From the IMG/VR virus record IMGVR_UViG_3300043449_001120, positions 1 to 26,297 of that record: a stretch of 26,297 nucleotides of DNA; one strand, written 5' to 3'. This DNA comes from a virus. How positions within the stretch are numbered: the stretch's first letter is position 1; every line of letters starts with the position of its first letter. Below are positions 18,401-24,884 of this stretch, piece by piece. A program made the translations under genes and the position numbers. Below the pieces are notes generated by a model, which did not search any database, was not told where the DNA came from, and saw nothing but the letters and a program-made list of their open reading frames with translations.

Positions 18401-20851
18401 CATTTCCTGAATAGTTTTAGTTATTAATTCAGCTTGTTGTAACTGTGACACTTGTTGACTAATACCACTAATATGGTCTTTATAAGCTGTTGACATCTCT
18501 CTAAGACGTTTCATTCTATCTATATCAACCAATGTTATTTTCTCAGTATTTATTAAAGTATTAAGAATTTCCTTATCAAGTAATTGTGCAGCAGTTCTCA
18601 TAGCTCCTAAACTACGAGAAGCACCTTCGGCATTTAGTGCTCCTCTACCCATTTCTTCACTAAATACAGTGAAACTAGATTGTAATGCACCAGCAGTTGC
18701 TACAGCAGTTTCTCCAATTTTTACAAATTCACCATTAGTATTTGTAACAGACACAGTAATACCATTAAAAGATAAACCAAGTTCCTTAACACCATCTGAT
18801 AAAGGTTTAAGATTACCAGAAGTAATTAATTTTGCTAATTGACCAGATGCTATCCCTGTTATAGCCGACATTTGAGTTATAGCGTCAATAGCACGTGCGC
18901 CTCCTATCCTTACAAGGTCTATCTGTTGAGTGATAACACTCATTCCTATAGCAGCAAGTCTAGCTTCCTCGCCCCCTTTACCTAATTGTTCTCTATATTC
19001 TTCATATTTTTTAGTGAGATTAGCAATTTTTGCAGCTGTATCTTGCGCAGCGGTTGCTTCTAACAAATAGGAACTATCAACCACTGGTTTACCCTCGCCG
19101 GGCGTACGGCGACGTCGAAACATTTCAGTTGTACGTGGATCAATAGTATTATTTCCATCCACAGGTGTTCGTATAGCTTCTACCATTGTTCTTGCTTTTA
19201 ATATATTAGCTATTTCAGAAGATAATTTTCCGCTAAATTCTTTTAATTTTTCTTGAGATATTCCAAAAGTTGCACCATTAGTAATCATAGATGCTGTTAA
19301 ATCATCAATACCTTTTTTAAAATTTCGTATTTGTTCATTACCACTGAATAATTTTGTTCCAATTTCAGTAAGCCACCCAATAAAATCTTTTCCTATAATT
19401 GAGCCAGCTAATTGAATACCACCAATAGCTAATCCAAAATAGCCTAGTCCATTAACAATCTTACCTACTATATTTGCAGTACCAGTAAGTATAGAACCTG
19501 TTTTTGTCATAATTCCAGCTTGAATTACTTGACTACCACTAGCTCTTGAGGTAGCTGCATTAAGCTCAGTCATTGACCCTGTAAGGGCAGCAATTTGTGC
19601 TGTATAAGTTGCCTGTTTCTTTGGATCATCAGGAAAAACAGCCATAGCTTTTGTTCTAATATCTAATAATCTTTGATTAGCTTCAGTTGCTTTATTAACC
19701 GTTGTAATAGATAGAACTTCTCCATTATGTATATCATCTAGTGTCTTTTTAACTAATTTAAGATCTTCAGCACTAGATTTTCCGCCTAATCTAAAAGCTG
19801 GAATATTTTTACCATCAGCATCTTTTGAAAAAGCACCTAATGCTTTTTTAGCATCGTCTGCAATTTTTGCTGCTGCTTCTCCTGATACTTGTTTAATTGT
19901 TAAAAATTTAGTTTCAAACCCTTGGGCAAGTCCAGTTAAAGAAGTAGTCACAAAGTCACCTACAACTGTTCTAAGTTTAGCAAAAACAAGTGCTAATATA
20001 CCCCCAAATAAAAGTACTTGATTTCCAAAAGCACCAGAAAAAAAGTTTGCCATAGGAGTTAAAACTTTTGCTAAAAATCCAAACATAGATGTGGCTAAAT
20101 CTGAAATACTTGCCTCTAATTTGGCTATAGAAGTTGCTGTGGTATCGGCAAAGGTATTAATATTTTTAAATTTTAAAGCTCCTTCTGCAATAACAGCATT
20201 AGAAAATGCTTGTCGTCTTTCAAACTCTGTTAATTGAGTTACTGTTTTTCCAATACTTGCTGCATATTTTTCAGTAGCAGAATCAATTCTTACAAAAATT
20301 CCTAACTCATCAAGAAGTTCTGGTTCAAGTTTAGCAGTACCTTTAATAATTCTATTAATAGAATCTGTTACATCTCTACCTAAAGCTCTAGCAGCTTTAG
20401 CACCTGTGTCAAATAATCCAATCATAGAATCGCCTAAACCAGCAGATAAAGCTAAGTTAGCTGTTTCAGCAGAAGCAACTAAACTTAATTGTCCTGACGT
20501 AACGTTTTTTATACCCTCTAATATTATTTTAGAATTAGTACCTGCACTAGCTGCTAATGTATCTAATCCTGAAAGTGTTTGGGACGCAATTGCAGCTTTT
20601 GATAAGGCAGTAAATGCAGCAGTTAATGCGAATGTAGTAGCAGCGGCAGCGGCGTATACACCAACTAATCCCCCTAATCCTTGAGATTGAGTCGAAAAAG
20701 CGCGAGCACTATTAGTGCTCGCGTTTCCTAATCTAGTTTGATTTTTAGTTATTTGCTCACTAGAAGCTGCTACTTTATTTCCAGCAGCAACTACATTTTC
20801 TGAACCTTGTGTTATCCATAATGTTTTAATTATATTAATAAGTGTTGCCAT
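15404..20851 (-). CDS. Tail tape measure protein
   Basis: Sets tail length and is ejected ahead of DNA. At 1815 residues it would predict a tail of roughly 270 nm on the usual 1.5 angstroms per residue, if the whole chain is extended. An Ala/Gly/Leu hydrophobic stretch lies near 60-90, and others near 275-295 and 455-490. A long Gln/Glu/Lys-rich helical coiled-coil region occupies about 950-1250. A Gly-rich C-terminus has a hydrophobic patch and the motif PALLQPGEFVLRKPAV, common in tape measures. Its ATG overlaps the stop of the chaperone T part. Two GC-rich patches inside the gene (20701-20723 and 19092-19118) stand out and are listed separately. Confidence 0.93.
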   Translation of the reverse strand: MATLINIIKTLWITQGSENVVAAGNKVAASSEQITKNQTRLGNASTNSARAFSTQSQGLGGLVGVYAAAAATTFALTAAFTALSKAAIASQTLSGLDTLAASAGTNSKIILEGIKNVTSGQLSLVASAETANLALSAGLGDSMIGLFDTGAKAARALGRDVTDSINRIIKGTAKLEPELLDELGIFVRIDSATEKYAASIGKTVTQLTEFERRQAFSNAVIAEGALKFKNINTFADTTATSIAKLEASISDLATSMFGFLAKVLTPMANFFSGAFGNQVLLFGGILALVFAKLRTVVGDFVTTSLTGLAQGFETKFLTIKQVSGEAAAKIADDAKKALGAFSKDADGKNIPAFRLGGKSSAEDLKLVKKTLDDIHNGEVLSITTVNKATEANQRLLDIRTKAMAVFPDDPKKQATYTAQIAALTGSMTELNAATSRASGSQVIQAGIMTKTGSILTGTANIVGKIVNGLGYFGLAIGGIQLAGSIIGKDFIGWLTEIGTKLFSGNEQIRNFKKGIDDLTASMITNGATFGISQEKLKEFSGKLSSEIANILKARTMVEAIRTPVDGNNTIDPRTTEMFRRRRTPGEGKPVVDSSYLLEATAAQDTAAKIANLTKKYEEYREQLGKGGEEARLAAIGMSVITQQIDLVRIGGARAIDAITQMSAITGIASGQLAKLITSGNLKPLSDGVKELGLSFNGITVSVTNTNGEFVKIGETAVATAGALQSSFTVFSEEMGRGALNAEGASRSLGAMRTAAQLLDKEILNTLINTEKITLVDIDRMKRLREMSTAYKDHISGISQQVSQLQQAELITKTIQEMTKSNIQAIPKMVFQGDITIGQDSNIAFSITPEEKRLVAAQNLHAFIMNATSDEANRAAVAHTNALAGNNEQLNSLNNLRDTLADKLALSRLLTANEAETSDINRSILDVETEIVRVKKENLTITSSTTAEQEKQLKQLIQAQLASSSKLVLEAGTMQRELQQQIAKETAADQIALIENAILLNNFEIAGMQQQIKFDEEQLNNKIKMKEIASQIAQLNIQAASQILSAQKTLNSAILEQLQMQDRITEAKAETNMINEQRKIASELGGLQSQQKVQEAFPELVSQEQVLKLKESIALKEFELQMIAINRKNEAIETEKNNKIRDAQETIKNLEIDMKIVALKGAAAKEEYKTQLAILTLKKDFDKKVIDDRLEQIKKEKDNISKQEEINNIKNEQAQKERNFQITLQERKMEAMNKEMANNTLLTTARAKITEQDTQNLKLQLRASGKIAEADLLDPEKFKKSITDVFNGLQTQNIDSLRTIRDLSDGAATLAIQAATLQKAIATQALDSEVALLNQRLLNNAKIFTEEKLLLEAKRNAAGAGATLELEALAQKVSTGKMSIELAMEEARSKIAANAMSTEEIQRTFSASLQAIRLQREETLKLFNDIADALKNTLTKAFEDLITAFSNGTLTMKSFTEGVRNLARAMLLDIAKEFGKSMLTKFIFEPLKKGFSSLLGSIFGESKNAPQDIMNLGKKATEAGAAGLGAGITPESISQMKLFGATPVWIVGSSISMGGGVAGAIPTPGVAAAVPATSTVLYSEPIGPPVSAAGEAATQSLSGLTEGATGLTGIFADLSKNGGIFGTIIGGLGTGLIGFFSFLTKGFTLLLQTLTGSSAAGGGGGFFGGLLGLFGGGGPSAAGTAIGAAGIGVDPTGIISLAASGGYVNSFGTGASTMRRMAGGGAVLRDRVPALLQPGEFVLRKPAVDSIGKPALERMNGHGAGGSGPSKVDIKIENSGSEKQATQGQTQMDGETAIIKIILKDLNSNGPIRKSIRGNT
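19092..19118 (-). other. GC-rich Arg-rich patch inside the tape measure gene
   Basis: Twenty-one of 27 bases are G or C, in a gene that is otherwise strongly AT-rich. It encodes RRRRTPGEG (about residues 579-587) with codons such as CGA, CGT, CGC, CCC and GGC rather than the AGA type expected here. As RNA, UCGCCG and CGGCGA can pair across a six-base loop. Confidence 0.75.
20695..20723 (-). terminator. Terminator-like hairpin within the tape measure coding sequence
   Basis: In the minus-strand transcript CGCGAGCAC pairs with GUGCUCGCG across UAAUA, and the pairing is formally extendable to 11 bases per arm. It is followed at once by C and UUUUU (20699-20695). It lies about 130 bases after the tape measure ATG and encodes NASTNSARAF (residues 43-52). 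Whether it terminates or attenuates is not known. Confidence 0.5.
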
Positions 20852-21204
20852 TATCGGGTCCTTGATTCTTGATTTTTACGTTTTTGTTCATAGAATTTTT
20901 GTGCTTCTATAATACAAACTTGTAATAAATCAAAAGCCTCTTCACTATCTTCTATTTTATATATTCTCATAATATCACCAAGCCCTGCAAAATCTTTTCC
21001 TAACCAAATACCATTCATACCTTCTATTTTATCTGGTAAAATATTAAATAATCTTAAAGCTTGTTGACATTCATAACTCATATCTTGTACCTCAAGCGGA
21101 AGTTCTTCTAAATCTGGTTCCCAACCCATTTCTTCACACATTAGTAAATATTGGTCTTGGGACATTCCTCCAGATTCAAAATTATGCTTTAGGTACCTTT
21201 TAAG
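20851..21204 (-). CDS. Tail assembly chaperone T part, expressed as a -1 frameshift GT fusion
   Basis: Continues the G chaperone after a -1 ribosomal frameshift, as lambda gpGT does. After slippage at 21204-21210 the frame runs through 13 linker residues (LKRYLKHNFESGG) and then 104 residues starting at an in-frame ATG at 21165, giving a GT protein of about 260 residues. The T part is acidic, with alternating helices (MSQDQYLLMCEEMGWEPD near its start; ALRLFNILPDKI; KIEDSEEAFDLLQVCIIEA), matching the small acidic T-type chaperones that bind the tape measure. Separate initiation at 21165 is unlikely because GGAGGA abuts the ATG with no spacer. The stop overlaps the tape measure ATG. Confidence 0.85.
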   Translation of the reverse strand, partial: LKRYLKHNFESGGMSQDQYLLMCEEMGWEPDLEELPLEVQDMSYECQQALRLFNILPDKIEGMNGIWLGKDFAGLGDIMRIYKIEDSEEAFDLLQVCIIEAQKFYEQKRKNQESRTR

Positions 21205-21632
21205 TTTTTTACGTCAGTTTCTCTTTTACTAATAGAAAATTTTTCATAATCATTCATTGCGTCTGTAACAAATTGATCGAAAACTGTTGAATTTTTTAAT
21301 AAATCAAGAGCATCCTCTTCTGAATAAGGTACATCATCATCACCATTTAAAGAACTAATATCAACAGGAAGTAGCTTTGGAAGATTTTTAACCTTTAGTC
21401 CAGACCAACCTTTAATTGCCCTACGAGAATATTCTTCAAGAAATTTATCATTATCAATTTCTTCTTCTCTTTGTCTTGTTCTTTTGTTAAACTTATATGT
21501 TAGACTTGAATTACGAATTTTAGTTAATTCATCTCTTCCTAAATATACTAACTGAATAATGAAATTTTCAATATCTGGATATTCTACGTCTATTATGGTT
21601 TCTTTAGCCATTAAATTAGAAATTTTACTCAT
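21189..21632 (-). CDS. Tail assembly chaperone G
   Basis: The 147-residue upstream-frame chaperone, equivalent to lambda gpG (140 residues), coats the tape measure and recruits tube subunits during tail assembly. Recognisable stretches are RRAIKGWSGLKVKNLPKLLP and VDISSLNGDDDVPYSEEDALDLLKNS (about 71-115), common to this family in many phages, followed by FDQFVTDAMNDYEKF. The C-terminus (DVKNLKGT) contains the slippery site. Its ribosome binding region GAGGGG (21643-21648) lies 10 bases before the ATG, preceded by a long RNA hairpin whose loop is complementary to it, so its translation may be controlled. Most ribosomes should stop at 21189; a minority give GT. Confidence 0.88.
   Translation of the reverse strand: MSKISNLMAKETIIDVEYPDIENFIIQLVYLGRDELTKIRNSSLTYKFNKRTRQREEEIDNDKFLEEYSRRAIKGWSGLKVKNLPKLLPVDISSLNGDDDVPYSEEDALDLLKNSTVFDQFVTDAMNDYEKFSISKRETDVKNLKGT
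21204..21210 (-). other. -1 programmed ribosomal frameshift site A AAA AAC
   Basis: The G-frame codons GTA AAA AAC form a canonical X XXY YYZ heptamer. In the -1 frame a TGA lies just upstream (21214-21216) and the frame is then open through to the end of T. The G stop TAA (21189-21191) follows five codons later. The only window where both frames are open is about 22 bases and includes the heptamer. Confidence 0.85.
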
Positions 21633-21642
21633 TGTGTTTTTT

Positions 21643-21764
21643 CCCCTCTGTGGATATAAAATGAAGGATGCCCATTACTTTTTTAACGCATACCTAACTG
21701 AGGGGGTTAGTTGGTACTTGTTAGTAATGAGCATCCACCTGTAAAGACTTAAAGATTCCCCCTC
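21643..21764 (-). promoter_or_regulatory. Structured intergenic RNA with loop complementary to the chaperone ribosome binding site
   Basis: In the minus-strand RNA, GGAUGCUCAUUACU (21736-21723) pairs fully with AGUAAUGGGCAUCC (21679-21666), including one U-G pair that would be a mismatch on the other strand. Inside, UACC/GGUA and CUAAC/GUUAG (alternatives sharing one G) lead to a CCCCUCA loop (21705-21699). That loop is an exact complement of GAGGGG in the chaperone ribosome binding region (21648-21643), and the same region plus one C (CCCCCUC) matches GAGGGGG (21764-21758), 11 bases after the major tail protein stop. A pseudoknot or switch is suggested. It could instead act as a weak attenuator, since the basal stem is followed by UUCAUUUUAU. 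Confidence 0.6.
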
Positions 21765-21775
21765 TAAATCAAAAA

Positions 21776-23029
21776 CTACTTTTGAACTATAATAGTTATT
21801 TCATCTCCTGTTCCTTTATTAAGTTCTTGCGCTAAGAAATTAACAGTTACCCCAATCACATCATCGATAGCATGAGTAGGAATATCAAATTGAATTGCTG
21901 GCATACTTAGTGCAAAAAATGGTGCAGTTCCGCCACCAATTTTTAAATTGGCATTAGAAGTTGCAGAAGATGATGTTCTAGAGTCTTCAACAATTTGTTT
22001 TAAGAATTGGGCACTATCAGTACTTCCTGAACGAAGATATGCACTTAATGACCCAGAAATAGCTCTTGTTCCAGCAAATTGTCCAATAGGAGCATTAAGA
22101 GAAGCAAGTTCTTCTGGTGTTAGATAAGTAATATTATTAGTATAATCAACACTTAAAGCTGTTACAGGGAAAGTAAAGTTAACCCCTGCTCCTGCCGCAC
22201 TTGGTGCATGCCATACATCTATAGTAGATAGCCTATTTTTTATGAAACTAGCTGATGATATTGTTCCGCTTACATTATAACTATTCCATGGATGATAGGC
22301 AGAGGCTGCAGTAGTGGCGTAAACATTTGAATTACCGACAACATTTGTTCCATCATTTAAGGTTCCCCCAATTACTGTAATTACGTTATTGCGTGGTTGG
22401 TCTCTTAATTCTATTAAATTTGTTCCAAAACCTGTCCAAGTAGTAGTAGCTATACCATCAATAGCAGCATCAATGCTACCTTGATTAACTGTAGCATTTG
22501 ATACTTGATATACTACATTATCCATTTTTACATATAAATGATATTCACTAGCTGTAGCAAAATTAGGGCTATGAATAAATACATTAGACCCTGCAGCTCT
22601 AGTAGCTAATGAAAATTTACCATCATCTTGCCAAGTACTAGTAAGCTGAGACCCAGAAGCAAAACTAGTATTACTCATTAAAGCTTGCCACATGAACCAA
22701 TCAGCTACAGGCATAGTATTTCCTGAAGCATGTTTATTTGTAGCCCCCTGTGTTTTAGTTAGACCTGTTGGCTTTAAATAAGCTTGAAAATTCCAATCAA
22801 CAGGATTTAACGCTGTTCTAAATCTTTGTTGTGAACGATCAGGTGAAAGCCCACTTTCTAAAGAGGTTATATCTTGAGTAGCCGATGCTTGAGAAACAGC
22901 ATATCCCGCAAGTATTTCTACTTGCCATGTATTAGCAGGAGTCATTGCTGTAGCAGCAGCTCCAGAAGATATGTCTATTGTAGACATAAATACTTTTGAA
23001 TTTCTTTGTAGATTAAGTTGAGCAGCCAT
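21776..23029 (-). CDS. Major tail (tube) protein
   Basis: Forms the stacked rings of the tail tube; placed directly before the G/GT chaperones as in lambda-like phages. The N-terminal part has WQVEILAGYAVSQASATQDI (35-54) and the strand pattern LNPVDWNFQAYLKP (74-87). The C-terminus, with FFALSMPAIQFDIP and VTVNFLAQEL, resembles the closing strands of tube proteins. At 417 residues it is much longer than lambda gpV (246). The extra length seems to be a Ser/Ala/Asn/Thr-rich middle (about 150-300), possibly a surface-exposed insertion. A strong ribosome binding site (AAAGGAG) precedes the ATG, in keeping with high expression. It follows the tail terminator gene after 15 bases. Confidence 0.87.
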   Translation of the reverse strand: MAAQLNLQRNSKVFMSTIDISSGAAATAMTPANTWQVEILAGYAVSQASATQDITSLESGLSPDRSQQRFRTALNPVDWNFQAYLKPTGLTKTQGATNKHASGNTMPVADWFMWQALMSNTSFASGSQLTSTWQDDGKFSLATRAAGSNVFIHSPNFATASEYHLYVKMDNVVYQVSNATVNQGSIDAAIDGIATTTWTGFGTNLIELRDQPRNNVITVIGGTLNDGTNVVGNSNVYATTAASAYHPWNSYNVSGTISSASFIKNRLSTIDVWHAPSAAGAGVNFTFPVTALSVDYTNNITYLTPEELASLNAPIGQFAGTRAISGSLSAYLRSGSTDSAQFLKQIVEDSRTSSSATSNANLKIGGGTAPFFALSMPAIQFDIPTHAIDDVIGVTVNFLAQELNKGTGDEITIIVQK

Positions 23030-23044
23030 TTAATTTATACTCCT

Positions 23045-23497
23045 TTATATATTTAATTGATATCTTGCTAGAATAGATACTTCTAGTATTCCAAATGGAG
23101 CAACTAACCCTTCATCTGTAGAAATACTATCTATAGTTATATCCAGTACTCCTATATCAGATCTATCACCTAAATTATAAACAATATGTTCTATATCCTC
23201 TGCTAGATTTTCTGCTGCTGGTATAGGACTTTCTGCTTTTAAATAAGATCTAATTGCTAAGTCTAACTCTCCAATCGTTACTCCGAATGTATTATACACT
23301 CTATTTTCTGTCCCTGCTGTTATACAAATAGTGGGAAAGTCGTTAATTTCATCTAAAAATTTCATACGACGATATACGTTATTAAAAACATTATGGTTAT
23401 ATGTATAAGATGGGTCAAAAGTAGAAATAGCTCCGTTTATTTTTTTTAACTCTGTTACTAGTAATTCAGTTATTTCTTTTCTACGACTTAATGCCAT
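23045..23497 (-). CDS. Tail terminator / tail completion protein (gpU-like)
   Basis: Likely the protein that caps the tube and joins it to the neck, based on its place just before the major tail protein, its 150-residue size, and a helix-then-beta layout like the gpU/tail-terminator group: an N-terminal helix RRKEITELLVTELKKI, then FPTICITAGTE, GELDLAIRSYLKAE, a helix ENLAEDIEHIVYNL, and a final strand LEVSILARYQLNI. The ATG at 23497 is preferred over a TTG 10 codons upstream because AAAGGT lies 10 bases before it, and because a strong promoter candidate (23518-23546) would place the RNA start downstream of the TTG. Sequence similarity to lambda gpU itself is not visible by eye. Confidence 0.75.
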   Translation of the reverse strand: MALSRRKEITELLVTELKKINGAISTFDPSYTYNHNVFNNVYRRMKFLDEINDFPTICITAGTENRVYNTFGVTIGELDLAIRSYLKAESPIPAAENLAEDIEHIVYNLGDRSDIGVLDITIDSISTDEGLVAPFGILEVSILARYQLNI

Positions 23498-23517
23498 AAT
23501 ATTTTTTACCTTTTTAT

Positions 23518-23546
23518 AGTATATCAAAATGATTTTTATAACGCAA
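23518..23546 (-). promoter_or_regulatory. Candidate extended -10 sigma70-like promoter for the tail module
   Basis: TTGCGT (23541-23546), a 17-base spacer ending TGA, and TATACT (23518-23523) on the minus strand give a -35, an extended -10 TGn and a -10 at ideal spacing. It lies in the gap before the tail terminator and major tail protein genes. The leader would be short (about 13 bases), with the ribosome binding site at its 5' end. Confidence 0.5.
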
Positions 23547-23579
23547 ATGATAAATTCTTAAAACAAGTATAAGTAGGTA

Positions 23580-24884
23580 CTAAAATCCTCTAATAATTTT
23601 AAATTTAACCCCGTATTCTTGTTGAACTACTTCTCTAATTGATTTCTGTAATAAAAATCTAGGAGCTCTTCGTGTAGTTTCATGTGCTAAATAGTTAGGA
23701 GAATAATAATATCTGATTATTTGATTTCTAAAATCTTGAATAACATTTAATGATTCTACAAATTGTCCTGTTCTATATGTTAGTACTGTAGGACTTAATG
23801 GAGGTCCTCTAAGAGGGCCATGAGGCATTATTTGTTCAGTTTTTTTTCTTATTAAAACAGACATTTGAATATCTGATATGGTTTTAACTGTAGTAATTTT
23901 TCTTTTAACAGGTTTATCTGACGAAGTAAATCGAATGTTACCTTTAGATATAATTGCAGAACCTACTAAATAAGAAATACCATGTTCAAAACCATTTTCT
24001 TTTAGCCAATCAGCTAATTCTTTAGCAGTAACAGAATTAGGTAATGTAAAAATATCTGCTATTGCTTTTAATATAGTGATTCCTAATTCGCCATTTATTT
24101 CTCGTATTATAATTTTTTGGACATCGTTCAATGCTTTAGTTATAGTAGCTGCTGAAAAAGAAACTTGTAAACTTAAAGTATTGTTATCTAACTTATTTAC
24201 TTTTATTGTAATATATTTATTTTTTACAATGTCATTCCAAGTAAATTTTATTGTTCTATTTTCTAACACACCTCTAAATACTACAGGAATATCTATATTT
24301 TGAGCTTTTAACATTATATTATTTCTTAAATAAGTATTAGCTTTTCCAGAAGTACTAAGAATATTTTTAATTTCTTCAGATGATTTTGCAGAAACTAATT
24401 TATTAAATAAATATGTAGTTGGAGCTGTTACTATATTTTTTACAATATTACCTTTTTCATCTAATGAATACGCTTGTAAAAAAGATTGACTTCCAGAAGA
24501 TAGCAAAATTCCTTCGCCACCGGCTAATTTAACAGCTTTATTTCTAAATATTTGATCATTATTTTCTGTAGTACTTACTAATTTTTGCTCTCTAACTTCA
24601 ATTTTATCATCTATTTGTATATAATAGTCAGGTTGAAACCCTATTCCTGTTTTAGCAACAATTTGTGACCCTCCTAAAGCATCTACAAAAGCTTTTTCAA
24701 CTTGGGAGTTTAATTTTTTAGCTAAACTTGTTAATATAGGTTTATATTTAGAATTTAATCTAGAAGCTCCATATAATTGTTGAGAAGTTTTTAACGCTAA
24801 TATTAAAGCATTACCTCCAGGAGCTTTTATTCTAACACCGGGACTTGTTACTTCTGATGTAACAGTGCTTTTAATTGAATACAT
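23580..24884 (-). CDS. Probable neck / head-closure protein, family uncertain
   Basis: The only gene between the head-tail adaptor and the tail terminator, the place where phages of this type encode head-closure (stopper) or neck proteins. At 434 residues it is much longer than HK97- or lambda-type stoppers (about 110-130). The N-terminal half is mixed, with helical segments such as ILTSLAKKLNSQVEKAFVDAL (about 50-70). The C-terminal ~80 residues (VLTYRTGQFVESLNVI, then IRYYYSPNYLAHE and FLLQKSIREVVQQEYGVKF) look like a compact conserved domain and may be the part that docks to the tail. No catalytic motif or membrane segment was seen. The role rests on position, so it is an inference. The ATG overlaps the adaptor stop. 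Confidence 0.6.
   Translation of the reverse strand: MYSIKSTVTSEVTSPGVRIKAPGGNALILALKTSQQLYGASRLNSKYKPILTSLAKKLNSQVEKAFVDALGGSQIVAKTGIGFQPDYYIQIDDKIEVREQKLVSTTENNDQIFRNKAVKLAGGEGILLSSGSQSFLQAYSLDEKGNIVKNIVTAPTTYLFNKLVSAKSSEEIKNILSTSGKANTYLRNNIMLKAQNIDIPVVFRGVLENRTIKFTWNDIVKNKYITIKVNKLDNNTLSLQVSFSAATITKALNDVQKIIIREINGELGITILKAIADIFTLPNSVTAKELADWLKENGFEHGISYLVGSAIISKGNIRFTSSDKPVKRKITTVKTISDIQMSVLIRKKTEQIMPHGPLRGPPLSPTVLTYRTGQFVESLNVIQDFRNQIIRYYYSPNYLAHETTRRAPRFLLQKSIREVVQQEYGVKFKIIRGF

Noticed and set aside
21165-21165. Independent start of the second chaperone at this ATG
   Set aside because: GGAGGA touches the ATG with no spacer, and the frame is open back to the slippery site, so a GT fusion by -1 frameshift explains it better.
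21666-21736. tRNA-like fold in the intergenic region
   Set aside because: A 14-bp basal stem and no T-arm, anticodon arm or CCA layout; a regulatory hairpin fits better.
21559-21744. Small plus-strand protein across the chaperone start
   Set aside because: It lies over the structured leader and gene G, has no ribosome binding site, and runs against the surrounding genes.
23498-23527. Longer tail terminator beginning at a TTG codon
   Set aside because: The ATG at 23497 has a ribosome binding site, and the likely promoter start is downstream of the TTG.
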